From contig JAQWKF010000008.1 in the NCBI GenBank assembly GCA_029247985.1, positions 1-17,569 on the forward strand: a stretch of DNA of 17,569 nt, in the 5' to 3' direction. The translations under genes were made by a program, and so were the position numbers. Positions 6,701 to 14,084 of this stretch are shown piece by piece (position 1 is the stretch's first letter; every line of letters begins with the position of its first letter). Source of the stretch: Flavobacteriaceae bacterium (GTDB lineage Bacteria; Bacteroidota; Bacteroidia; Flavobacteriales; Flavobacteriaceae). The notes under the pieces are model-generated. The model saw only the letters and a program-made list of their open reading frames with translations, was not told the origin of the DNA and searched no databases.

Positions 6701-8103
6701 CAACTGCTGTTCCATTTCAATTCAGTGAGGATCTAATACGTATCGACACGTCTTCCTTCGGTTCAAGGACTACTCAGACAGCTCAGCTCTCTGGTGTATT
6801 AACGCATCAGTCTTTTTCCAATTGGGGTTTGGATATGAACATAAATGCCACACAACTTGAGGTGCTTAACACAACATTTTCTGAGCAATCATTGTATTAC
6901 GGCAATGCCTATTTTAAGGGCGATGCCCATCTTTACGGAGCTTTCTCAAATATGCAGATAGATGTGGTGGGTGAAACTGCAACGGGAACCAATATCTTTA
7001 TCCCGATTCAATACGATACTAAAATTGGTGATGTATCCTTCATAAACTTTGTAGACAAACAAGTTGAAGAAGGTCTTGAAGCAGTCCAGCTCAATACGAT
7101 AAAAGGACTGCAATTAAATTTTGAATTGGATGTTACCCCAGAAGCAGAGGTTGAAATTGTTGTTGATCCCGAAACAAAAAGTTTTTTACGCGGTCGTGGC
7201 GCAGGGAATCTACTTATGGAAATAGACACCGCGGGTTCGTTTGCCATGTGGGGTGACTTTATTGCTTTTGAAGGGATATACAACTTCAAGAACCTTGGAC
7301 TTATTGACAAAACGTTTCGGTTGGAGCCAGGGGGTGTGATTTTTTGGGAAGGCGATCCTTTTGGCGCTCAAATTAATATGCAGGCTGTTTATGAGGTTCC
7401 TGGTGGCGCTAACCCAGCAGTGCTATTAGAAGGTGAGAATATCAGTCAAAAGATACCAACAGACGTTTCTATTACCTTGTTTGGAAACCTGCTTAATCCT
7501 GAAACTCCAACTTTTGAGATTAATTTCCCCAATGCTTCAGGTGTCGTTAGAAACGAATTAAACTACAGGTTAAACGATGAAGAAAGAAGGCAGCTTCAGG
7601 CCATTTCACTACTCTCACAGGGTAGTTTTATTAACGAGGTTTCTTTGGATGCAATTTCAAGTCAAGCTCTAACAACCAATCTTTTTGAAAAGGCTTCTGG
7701 AATTTTTGATAATATTTTCTCTAATGAGAACGACAAATTGAATTTGGGCATTGATTACCTTCAGGGCGATCGAAATGCTGCCGTTTCCATAAAAAACCGA
7801 GATAGGCTAGGGGTGAGTTTATCAACTAACATTAACGAACGTATTCTGATTGACGGGAAAGTAGGTATGCCTGTTGGGAATGAAGAGGAGACCATGATTA
7901 TAGGAAATGTCAAGCTTGAATTCTTACTCAATAAGAAGGGAGACCTCCGTGCTCGCGTGTTTAATAAGGAAAATGAATTCCAATATTTTGGTGATGATTT
8001 GGGTTACACTCAAGGTATTGGAGTTGGTTATCAAGTTCGTTTCGATTCTTTCAGAGAGCTTGTCAATAAAATTTTTAATAAAAAAGACAACATTAAACCT
8101 TAA
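3751..8103 (+). CDS. tamB: TamB-like translocation/assembly protein (DUF490)
   Basis: A 1450-residue AsmA/TamB-superfamily protein. TamB-type proteins are anchored in the inner membrane and span the periplasm as a long hydrophobic-grooved beta-taco, implicated in phospholipid transport to the outer membrane and in assembly of outer-membrane proteins. A basic N-terminus (EKKAPIKKKIR) is followed by a transmembrane helix at about 13-31. The family-typical FGANIDVNSIQVSPFGYVKL comes next, then about 900 residues of beta-rich repeats with many short alternating strands. The C-terminal DUF490 domain fills roughly the last 450 residues and contains AMWGDFIAFEGIYNFKNLGL and GGVIFWEGDPFGAQINMQAV. The length is typical for Bacteroidota, which have longer forms than E. 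coli. The start is TTG at 3751; the first in-frame ATG (residue 22) would cut the membrane helix in half. No BamA-like TamA partner gene is present here. Confidence 0.92.
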   Translation: MEKKAPIKKKIRSIIAAILFFMLLIVFVLMLPATQTYFGKRFTQSIHERFGANIDVNSIQVSPFGYVKLHDILAYDHKQDTLLYAGYLRLNTLRLSGILKGEKDIGTVFLKDVMFNSTIYENESKSNVSQFFDRFDSGARAKGKTEFVASSISLVDASITIQNQNKSKDSAQRFTALNADIQNFQIDGDLISADIRQLNTQTNWHDTTLTSLAGTYQFSPTNMMLENAVIQTKESVLDVDLRLTYPRGGLKDFVAKVSLDVDLEPSSIGSSDLKKIIPNWKGDYVEIKGNVDGLVKDLAAQGVQVSHQSTTVGFDGKIKNILDEETRSLEVDLTIDAAENTVSIPFGLPAEVSEFLMRLDDFSTDAKVILNDKLWNVNADLVTPLGQMQSNASFAFDSKIRDYSINLTSDDFDIGQLTAVPTIGRTGLGVVVSGNGFDMSNLNAAIEGKLTNFNYREYSYDTLAIEGTINPKFFTGNMNIQDESIAIDLNGQVDFASDTRNFSFNAEIQHLDFKALGWISDGIDGAFSGSVDLALQGNNIDEMIGDLYIDKGTLRTPNETYSFSSLSAQSRLTNGLRVLNINSEDVATGILIGNFKLSEMGVLAKNALGSKFKSYKPIPISTNQHVDFNFNLHGKIASALFGGVVSLDDNTFINGSIKPSDSLFKLEIRAPSIVVSNTQLRGLSLKIDTKQPIYHSNISVDEITTPKAKLFDVKWINAQVSDKLYGRLEYGSTKEAKDVNIINTAFTINDAAEAVIEIQDVALFFNNNLWTIDKQGGIPTFIAASTKDFAFSNLNLMTENATIAADASQKGNDSFAVDVKFSNVNLSDLMSFQKDKWEGVVNGFLNIRQSPSGFGGNSKLHLTDLSLNSITLGQADLELQSNKENQDYQLVLHLSDDGKETLLATGTLGIENAIPTWDIDVALSDYNLSLIAGLTNDVFSPFRGKANGNLHVSSAAGKIIPTGEFVVDDLTLGVPYLNTKYNFTTAVPFQFSEDLIRIDTSSFGSRTTQTAQLSGVLTHQSFSNWGLDMNINATQLEVLNTTFSEQSLYYGNAYFKGDAHLYGAFSNMQIDVVGETATGTNIFIPIQYDTKIGDVSFINFVDKQVEEGLEAVQLNTIKGLQLNFELDVTPEAEVEIVVDPETKSFLRGRGAGNLLMEIDTAGSFAMWGDFIAFEGIYNFKNLGLIDKTFRLEPGGVIFWEGDPFGAQINMQAVYEVPGGANPAVLLEGENISQKIPTDVSITLFGNLLNPETPTFEINFPNASGVVRNELNYRLNDEERRQLQAISLLSQGSFINEVSLDAISSQALTTNLFEKASGIFDNIFSNENDKLNLGIDYLQGDRNAAVSIKNRDRLGVSLSTNINERILIDGKVGMPVGNEEETMIIGNVKLEFLLNKKGDLRARVFNKENEFQYFGDDLGYTQGIGVGYQVRFDSFRELVNKIFNKKDNIKP

Positions 8104-8132
8104 ATCATTAGGTTAAAATGAGAGATTATTCG

Positions 8133-8140
8133 TTAATTTG
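8133..8140 (+). promoter_or_regulatory. Putative -7 box upstream of pfkA
   Basis: TTAATTTG differs from TAnnTTTG at one base and sits 17 bases before the pfkA ATG. A weak TTA lies at 8113-8115 where the -33 TTG would be expected. It is in the only gap (53 bases) between tamB and pfkA, so a promoter for the glycolytic genes here is plausible but not proven. Confidence 0.4.
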
Positions 8141-8156
8141 CACTGCAATTTAAACG

Positions 8157-9161
8157 ATGAACTCCACAGATTCAGCTGACATCAAAATTTCAAACATTGC
8201 CGTACTCACTTCAGGAGGCGATGCACCTGGCATGAATGCCGCTATTAGGTCGGTAGTGCGTTCCGCAGCTTTTTATAAGCTTAACTGCTTCGGTATTTAT
8301 AGAGGTTATGAGGGGATGATAGATGGTAGTATAAAGCCTTTGGGACCAAGAAGCGTGAACAACATCATCAACAAGGGAGGCACTATACTCAAGTCTGCGC
8401 GTTCTAATGAATTTAGAACTAAAGAAGGCCGTAAAAAAGCATTTGCCAACTTACAGAAAAAAAATATTGACGCGCTCGTGGTTATTGGTGGTGATGGAAG
8501 TTTTACAGGGGGGTTAGTTTTTCAACAAGAATTTGGTATTCCTGTTATTGGAATTCCTGGGACTATTGACAATGATATTTATGGTACTTCCCATACGTTG
8601 GGTTATGACACAGCCATGAATACTGTTGTTGAAGCAGTAGATAAAATTAGAGACACCGCCATTTCACACAACCGCTTGTTCTTTGTAGAAGTAATGGGTC
8701 GTGACGCAGGTCATATTGCCTTGAATACAGGTATTGGCGCTGGCGCTGAAGAAATCCTTATTCCAGAAGAAAATATGGGATTAGATCGATTGTTAGAATC
8801 GCTAAAACGCTCAAAAAAATCTGGAAAGCTATCTAGTATTGTTATGGTAGCAGAGGGTGATAAAATTGGAAAAAATGTTTTTGAATTAGCCGAATATATA
8901 GAAGAAAACCTTCCTGACTATGAGGTGCGGGTCTCTGTGCTTGGCCACATGCAACGTGGAGGCGCTCCAAGTTGTTTTGATCGTGTACTAGCCAGCAGAA
9001 TGGGACTTAGGGCCATTGAAGAATTGCGTAAAGGAACCTCTGGCTATATGGTTGGAATCGGTGACGGAAAAATGATATTAACGCCTTTAGAAAAAGCAAT
9101 AAAGGGCAAATCAAAAATTGATAACGAGCTTGTTCGTGTATCAGAAATAATGAGACTTTAA
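8157..9161 (+). CDS. pfkA: 6-phosphofructokinase (ATP-dependent)
   Basis: Phosphofructokinase phosphorylates fructose 6-phosphate to fructose 1,6-bisphosphate, the committed step of glycolysis. The 334-residue length fits the bacterial short form. GGDAPGMNA at 20-28 begins the nucleotide site and GGDGS at 111-115 completes it. The glycine at 114 is the residue that marks ATP use; PPi-dependent enzymes carry Asp there. TIDND supplies the catalytic aspartates D138 and D140, and substrate-binding motifs MGRDAGHIA and LGHMQRGG follow. The N-terminus is about ten residues longer than in E. coli PfkA but the ATG at 8157 is the natural start. gap follows after 18 bases, so the two are probably cotranscribed. 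Confidence 0.97.
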   Translation: MNSTDSADIKISNIAVLTSGGDAPGMNAAIRSVVRSAAFYKLNCFGIYRGYEGMIDGSIKPLGPRSVNNIINKGGTILKSARSNEFRTKEGRKKAFANLQKKNIDALVVIGGDGSFTGGLVFQQEFGIPVIGIPGTIDNDIYGTSHTLGYDTAMNTVVEAVDKIRDTAISHNRLFFVEVMGRDAGHIALNTGIGAGAEEILIPEENMGLDRLLESLKRSKKSGKLSSIVMVAEGDKIGKNVFELAEYIEENLPDYEVRVSVLGHMQRGGAPSCFDRVLASRMGLRAIEELRKGTSGYMVGIGDGKMILTPLEKAIKGKSKIDNELVRVSEIMRL

Positions 9162-9179
9162 ATTAAAAATTAAATTACT

Positions 9180-10181
9180 ATGGCAAACCTTAAAATTGGA
9201 ATTAATGGATTTGGAAGAATCGGTAGAATGGTCTTTCGTGCATCACTTAAAAGAGACGATATTGATATCGTTGCAATAAACGACCTTTTAGATGTGGAAC
9301 ACCTCGCATATCTATTAAAATACGATTCGGTTCATGGCACAGTAGATGCTAGTGTTGAAATAGCAGACGGCCATCTTGTTGTGGACGGAAAAACAGTCCG
9401 TATTACAGCAGAACGCGATCCTAAAAACTTACAATGGGATGCCATTGGTGCTGAAGTTGTTGCCGAGTGTACAGGTATTTTTACCACATTGGACATGGCT
9501 CAATCCCACATTGACGGTGGCGCAAAAAAAGTAGTTATTTCTGCTCCTTCAAAAGATGCACCTATGTTTGTTATGGGTGTTAACCACGAGGATGCAAAAG
9601 CATCAGACAGTATTGTATCAAACGCTTCTTGTACAACCAACTGTTTGGCACCTCTTGCCAAAGTGTTAAACGATGCTTTTGGGATTGAAGAGGCCTTGAT
9701 GACAACAGTGCACGCAGTGACGGCTACTCAAATGACCGTTGATGGTCCATCCAGAAAAGACTACAGAGGAGGTCGTTCTTCTTTATTGAATATTATTCCT
9801 GCATCGACTGGTGCAGCCAAAGCAGTTACTAAGGTAATTCCCTCGCTTGAAGGAAAGATTACGGGTATGGCATTTCGCGTCCCTACTGCAGATGTTTCTG
9901 TGGTAGACCTTACTGTTAAACTAGCAACTGAAACGAGCTATGACGGTGTAATGAAAGCGGTTAAGGACGCATCTGAGGGTGCGCTTAAAGGTATATTAGG
10001 TTACACAGAAGAATTGGTTGTTTCTCAAGACTTTATTGGTGATGCTCGAACATCCATTGTAGATGCAAATGCAGGGATTGAGCTTAACGGTTCTTTCTTT
10101 AAGGTTGTTACTTGGTACGATAACGAAGCAGGATATTCGAATAAACTACTTGATTTAGCAGCACACGTTAGCCAATTGTAA
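9180..10181 (+). CDS. gap: Glyceraldehyde-3-phosphate dehydrogenase, type I
   Basis: This enzyme oxidises glyceraldehyde 3-phosphate to 1,3-bisphosphoglycerate with NAD+ and phosphate in the cytoplasm. At 333 residues it has the usual length. The Rossmann NAD-binding domain opens with INGFGRIGR. The active-site motif SNASCTTNCLAP places the nucleophile at C151, and H178 in TVHAVTATQ is the partner base. The C-terminal WYDNEAGYSNKLLDL is the family signature. Placement 18 bases after pfkA argues for the glycolytic rather than the gluconeogenic paralogue; cofactor preference was not proved from residues. A sugar kinase gene starts four bases after its stop. Confidence 0.97.
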   Translation: MANLKIGINGFGRIGRMVFRASLKRDDIDIVAINDLLDVEHLAYLLKYDSVHGTVDASVEIADGHLVVDGKTVRITAERDPKNLQWDAIGAEVVAECTGIFTTLDMAQSHIDGGAKKVVISAPSKDAPMFVMGVNHEDAKASDSIVSNASCTTNCLAPLAKVLNDAFGIEEALMTTVHAVTATQMTVDGPSRKDYRGGRSSLLNIIPASTGAAKAVTKVIPSLEGKITGMAFRVPTADVSVVDLTVKLATETSYDGVMKAVKDASEGALKGILGYTEELVVSQDFIGDARTSIVDANAGIELNGSFFKVVTWYDNEAGYSNKLLDLAAHVSQL

Positions 10182-10185
10182 TCAC

Positions 10186-11037
10186 ATGAAACTTATAATT
10201 GATAGCGGTTCAACCAAAACGGATTGGATAGCTCTTGATGCACAAAATGATGTGCTTTTCGAAACGCAAACACAAGGGCTTAATCCTCAGGTATTGTCCG
10301 ATGCAATTTTGGAAGAACGCATCATTAATAATTACGACTTATACCGCAAGCGCAAATCCGTAAACTACATTCACTTTTACGGAGCAGGTTGCGGTACTAA
10401 GCCACCCAGAGTCTTGTTAAAAAAAGTACTGAAAAGTATTTTTCCGAGTGCAAGAATAGAAGTCAAAGAAGACACATATGCGGCGGTTTATGCTGCAACC
10501 GAACCTGGGGAAAAGAGCATTGTATGCATTCTTGGAACAGGGTCCAATTGTAGTTATTTTGATGGACAAGAGGTTGAACAACGGGTTGATTCATTGGGAT
10601 ATATTCTGATGGACGATGGCAGTGGAAATTACTTTGGTCGTCAGTTGTTGCGTGATTACTATTTCAATAAGATACCTGAAAAAATGGCTGCCGTTTTTGA
10701 AGAGTCCTTTGATTTGTCATCAGAATCTATCAAAACCAACCTTTATAAAAAATCTAACCCTAATACTTACTTGGCAACCTTTGCACGTTTCTTGATTGAA
10801 AATAAAGAAAATGAATACAGCCAAGCCCTAATCAAAAAAGGATTTGATTTATTTGCAAGGCACCAGATATTACAATTTGATAATGCAAAAAGTTTACCAA
10901 TTCATTTTATTGGCTCTATTGCCTTTTATCTTAAAGATGAGCTGACAGAAGTCTTAAATGATCTGGGGCTAACGATTGGTAATGTCCACAAAAAACCAAT
11001 TGATGGTTTGGTGGAATATCACTTAAAAATGTCCTAG
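10186..11037 (+). CDS. BadF/BadG/BcrA/BcrD-type kinase, probable N-acetylglucosamine kinase
   Basis: A 283-residue member of the ASKHA kinase/ATPase superfamily. The phosphate-1 motif DSGSTKTDW lies at residues 6-14, YGAGCGT at about 65-71 and the phosphate-2 motif LGTGSNCSYFDG at about 114-125. DDGSGNYFGR near 145 resembles the substrate loop of N-acetylglucosamine kinases, and a GSIAFYL motif sits near 243. Flavobacterial proteins of this form are usually annotated as N-acetylglucosamine kinases, but no member close to this one is known to me to have been assayed. It starts four bases after gap and is the third gene of the glycolytic operon, which suggests it feeds a phosphorylated (amino)sugar into central metabolism. 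Its TAG stop overlaps the ridA stop on the other strand. Confidence 0.82.
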   Translation: MKLIIDSGSTKTDWIALDAQNDVLFETQTQGLNPQVLSDAILEERIINNYDLYRKRKSVNYIHFYGAGCGTKPPRVLLKKVLKSIFPSARIEVKEDTYAAVYAATEPGEKSIVCILGTGSNCSYFDGQEVEQRVDSLGYILMDDGSGNYFGRQLLRDYYFNKIPEKMAAVFEESFDLSSESIKTNLYKKSNPNTYLATFARFLIENKENEYSQALIKKGFDLFARHQILQFDNAKSLPIHFIGSIAFYLKDELTEVLNDLGLTIGNVHKKPIDGLVEYHLKMS

Positions 11038-11414
11038 CCTACGGCTACAAGGGAAATTTCCACATTAACCCGCTTTGGTAATACTGCTACTTGAACGGTT
11101 TCCCTTGCAGGTGCATTTTCTTCGTCAAAATAAGTCCCATATACGCTATTAATAGCGCCAAAGTCATTCATATCTGATATAAAAATGCTGCACTTAACAA
11201 CATTTGAAAAATGCATACCTGCTGCATCTAGCACCGCTGCTAAATTTTCCATTACTTGTTTGGTTTCATCTTCAATATTTCCAGATATCAACTCGTTTGT
11301 GGCTGGGTTTATTGCAATTTGACCACTGGCATATAGTGTGTTATTTGCCAATATTGCTTGATTATAGGGCCCAATAGGCATGGGTGCCTTGTCTGTTTTG
11401 ATGATGGTTTTCAT
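11034..11414 (-). CDS. ridA: RidA family 2-iminobutanoate/2-iminopropanoate deaminase
   Basis: RidA hydrolyses reactive enamine/imine intermediates released by PLP enzymes such as threonine dehydratase, giving 2-ketoacids and ammonia. The 126-residue length is exact for the family. The trimer-interface pocket is complete: Y17 in GPYNQA, GQIAINP at 31-37, R104 in APARETVQV (the carboxylate-binding arginine) and E119 in VEISLVA. No signal peptide is present, so it is cytoplasmic. It follows lptD by nine bases on the same strand and converges tail to tail on the sugar-kinase gene, their stop codons overlapping within a CTAG. Why it accompanies lptD is unknown. Confidence 0.95.
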   Translation of the reverse strand: MKTIIKTDKAPMPIGPYNQAILANNTLYASGQIAINPATNELISGNIEDETKQVMENLAAVLDAAGMHFSNVVKCSIFISDMNDFGAINSVYGTYFDEENAPARETVQVAVLPKRVNVEISLVAVG

Positions 11415-11423
11415 ATTCGTAAA

Positions 11424-14072
11424 TTAAAGTCTTTTATCTGGTTCGCGCCGTTTTTCGTATTTTAAATCACGTAGTATTCCAGATTTAACACCGATAAAGA
11501 AAAACCACGATTCGCGATTTCCAAACGGTGTCCAAGAAATATTCATTGTCCAACTGTCAAGATCTCGGTCAATACCAAGATTTGTAAATGTCACCCCCTT
11601 ATTTTTGAAATCATAACCAGAGGAAACATTGACTTTCCATTTTGGTGTTAGCGATACATTTGCCGATGCCATTAGGGAATTGTTGCTGATTTGACGCTGT
11701 TCAATACTGTTTGAATATGTAAAACTATGCCTCAAGTTTACACTCCAAGGAATATTAGTTTTATATAAAGTAGCATTTTTTTCTTCCTCAGATGCTGTAT
11801 CGTCTTCGTCACCTGGATCGTCAAAATTTCGTTGTTCATCCAAGGCTCTATTGTTGTTTAGCCCTGGAATATTTCCATTGCTGTCATCGTTGTCATCTTT
11901 TTTGCTACCCTTGCTTTTGAAGTTATACCCCCAGTTGATATTGGCACTTGTCATTCTTAGTAGCGGCCCTCCATTGCTAGCGCTAAAGGTATTGATGCGT
12001 TCTTTGTTTTCGTCCAATGCATATGGATCAAATGTAGCACCTACATTTATATTGAGTTTGTTGTCCATTAGGGGGATAACTGTACTCATACGTACAGGGC
12101 TCCATCGGAGAGAATCCGCGGTAATATTATAGCTTGTACTAAAGTTAAGATTGTTTAGTATTTTAATTTTTTTCAACTCTGTTTTTGTTGAGTCTTTATC
12201 CTTTACTTTGGCTTCCAAATTATTTCGGATAGTAATACCTATTGCGCTAGATTTAGTATTTCCTGGTCTGCCGTAAAGCCCTCCCTCAAAACGGGTATAG
12301 TCGCTTGTGTTTCCATCTGCGTCAATGATGTATTCGTCGTAATATTTTTCGAAACTCGGGGAATTACTGTAGTTAACATTTGCGTTAATTACGTGACGTA
12401 TACTTTGAATTTTTTTATCCTCTTTAAAATTAAACACCCCATATAACGTGGTGTTTGCACCCACACTAAAATTATATTGTTCAAATCGGTCAAAACCCCT
12501 TATGGTGTCCTGCTCGGGTAGTGCATCGAGTACAACGTCGTAATCGTTCTTTTTAATGGTTTGATTTGTCCAAACCTCTTTATAATTTCCTCCCAATGTA
12601 AAATTAAAATGCTTGGCTATTTTGAAGTTGGTATTGATGGGTATGTTGTGTTGCATCCCAGATTTAGCGCCGTAAAACAAGCCTTTTGCAGATATGATTT
12701 CATCCGTTGTATTGATGCGATTATCACCTCTCATACTGTATTGAAAATTGATATTTTGGAAAATACCTTTCTTTATGCTGTTGCGCTTGACAAATGGGTA
12801 AATACGTTCCATATTGGCTGTCAGTGAAGGCAAAGTCATGTTAACAGTCTTTGAGCGGGTGTTTTGGCTATGTGTGGCCGACAGCGACAGATTTACAGAA
12901 GGATATTTTGGAAAGGTCCTAGAATACGAAACAGAAGAGTTAAGCGTATTGTTCAAAAAATTTGTCGTGTTAATCTGATTCAGTGACTCTCTAAAGTAGT
13001 TGCTGGCTCCCAAATTTACAGAAGCAGAAAACCTACTATTTGGGTTTGATTTACTGTCTTTACTATGAGACCACCTCAAGTTGAATATGGTTGATTTGCT
13101 ATAATCTGGAAGTCCGCGCTCGCTATTGATTAAGTTTTCATATCGAAAGCTAAAATTTCCTCTGTAGCGATAACGTTTGTTGTAGTTGCTTTCAATGCGA
13201 AATCCATAACTACCGTTGGTGTAGTAGTCGCCAAGTGTTGCCACATCTAGATTGTCGTTTATCACAAAATAGTACCCGCCATTTTGAAGGAAATAACCCC
13301 TGTTAAAATTTTCACCTATGGTGGGGAATAAAAACCCTGTTGCACGATTTTCTGTCATAGGAAAGTATGCAAAAGGCAAGAACAAAGGGGTGGGCACATC
13401 GGCAATATAAAGGTTGCTCAAACCAGATATCATCTTACGTTTGGGAACAAACTTTGCGGTTCTAACACGGATATAATATTCTGGATCGTCTACATCTTTT
13501 GAGGTTGTTATCTTGGCATTACGCAAATAATAAACCGAGTCATTTTGTTTTTTTGTAGTAGTGGCCTTGACGTTCATACCTTGCTGCTCACTTCTGGAAT
13601 TCCAAATAATAGCCTTCTTGGAATCAAAATTAAAGCGAATAGAATCTGGAAATACTTCATCGCCTCCTTGCTTAAAGGCTGGCGGCTGCACCAAATTACC
13701 TAGCGAATCTTTTATGCGACCCGCAGAAACTTCATTGGTAGTGTAATCCAATACGATAACACCAGATTTTAACTCAACATCTTGATAGTACAACTCTGCA
13801 CCGTCATACATATATAGCTTGTTTTCCTTGCGGTTAACAATCATATAACCATCGGCATGCCTTTTAATTTTATCGAGTAATACAGGCTTTTTTTCAACAA
13901 CACTATCTTGAAGCGTGCTGTCAACCGCCACTTCGGCGATGACTGGCTCTTGCGCAAAAGCAAAAACACCAAATAAAAACATTAGACAACTAATATGCCT
14001 TTTATACGAGGTGCCAGAATAATGTATTACTTTTGACAAAGAGATCAACTTGAATGCTTCAAAAATACACAT
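11424..14072 (-). CDS. lptD: LptD-like LPS-assembly outer-membrane protein
   Basis: LptD is the outer-membrane beta-barrel that, with lipoprotein LptE, inserts lipopolysaccharide into the outer leaflet. The product is up to 882 residues. A hydrophobic signal ending in FLFGVFAFAQ is followed by an LptA/OstA-like jellyroll at about 70-210. The diagnostic junction TPLFLPFAYFPM...RATGFLFPT follows, then a long barrel with aromatic alternating strands to the C-terminus. An acidic Asp/Glu/Asn-rich segment lies at about residues 723-768. The start is uncertain: the ATG at 14072 gives an unusually long pre-signal leader and overlaps a perfect TAnnTTTG box at 14067-14060. TTG at 14039 (residue 12) gives a more normal signal peptide, and ATG at 13982 (residue 31) would leave a signal that is too short. 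ridA follows after nine bases. Confidence 0.9.
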   Translation of the reverse strand: MCIFEAFKLISLSKVIHYSGTSYKRHISCLMFLFGVFAFAQEPVIAEVAVDSTLQDSVVEKKPVLLDKIKRHADGYMIVNRKENKLYMYDGAELYYQDVELKSGVIVLDYTTNEVSAGRIKDSLGNLVQPPAFKQGGDEVFPDSIRFNFDSKKAIIWNSRSEQQGMNVKATTTKKQNDSVYYLRNAKITTSKDVDDPEYYIRVRTAKFVPKRKMISGLSNLYIADVPTPLFLPFAYFPMTENRATGFLFPTIGENFNRGYFLQNGGYYFVINDNLDVATLGDYYTNGSYGFRIESNYNKRYRYRGNFSFRYENLINSERGLPDYSKSTIFNLRWSHSKDSKSNPNSRFSASVNLGASNYFRESLNQINTTNFLNNTLNSSVSYSRTFPKYPSVNLSLSATHSQNTRSKTVNMTLPSLTANMERIYPFVKRNSIKKGIFQNINFQYSMRGDNRINTTDEIISAKGLFYGAKSGMQHNIPINTNFKIAKHFNFTLGGNYKEVWTNQTIKKNDYDVVLDALPEQDTIRGFDRFEQYNFSVGANTTLYGVFNFKEDKKIQSIRHVINANVNYSNSPSFEKYYDEYIIDADGNTSDYTRFEGGLYGRPGNTKSSAIGITIRNNLEAKVKDKDSTKTELKKIKILNNLNFSTSYNITADSLRWSPVRMSTVIPLMDNKLNINVGATFDPYALDENKERINTFSASNGGPLLRMTSANINWGYNFKSKGSKKDDNDDSNGNIPGLNNNRALDEQRNFDDPGDEDDTASEEEKNATLYKTNIPWSVNLRHSFTYSNSIEQRQISNNSLMASANVSLTPKWKVNVSSGYDFKNKGVTFTNLGIDRDLDSWTMNISWTPFGNRESWFFFIGVKSGILRDLKYEKRREPDKRL
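14028..14035 (+). promoter_or_regulatory. Putative -7 box for the amidase gene
   Basis: TACTTTTG matches TAnnTTTG exactly and would start transcription about 40 bases before the amidase ATG, from inside the 5' end of lptD. No TTG is visible at the proper -33 distance. An alternative is TTG at 14050-14052 with a 19-base spacer to TATTTTAT at 14072-14079, which has correct spacing but two mismatches and would give an almost leaderless message. Confidence 0.35.
14060..14067 (-). promoter_or_regulatory. Putative -7 box for lptD-ridA
   Basis: TATTTTTG on the minus strand matches TAnnTTTG exactly. It lies within the first few codons of the longest lptD frame. If it is used, transcription starts near 14053, downstream of the ATG at 14072, and translation must begin at a later codon such as TTG at 14039. 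No good -33 TTG is seen. Confidence 0.45.
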
Positions 14073-14084
14073 ATTTTATCCAGA

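Noticed and set aside
7008..7310. Antisense frame of 100 codons inside tamB
   Set aside because: It shadows the conserved DUF490 region; the serine-rich composition is that of a reverse reading, not a protein.
8091..8118. Hairpin between tamB and pfkA (AACCT with AGGTT)
   Set aside because: The stem is only five pairs and no T run follows, so it is not a credible intrinsic terminator.
12561..12827. Antisense frame of 88 codons inside lptD
   Set aside because: It lies wholly within a strongly recognisable gene and has no domain-like features.
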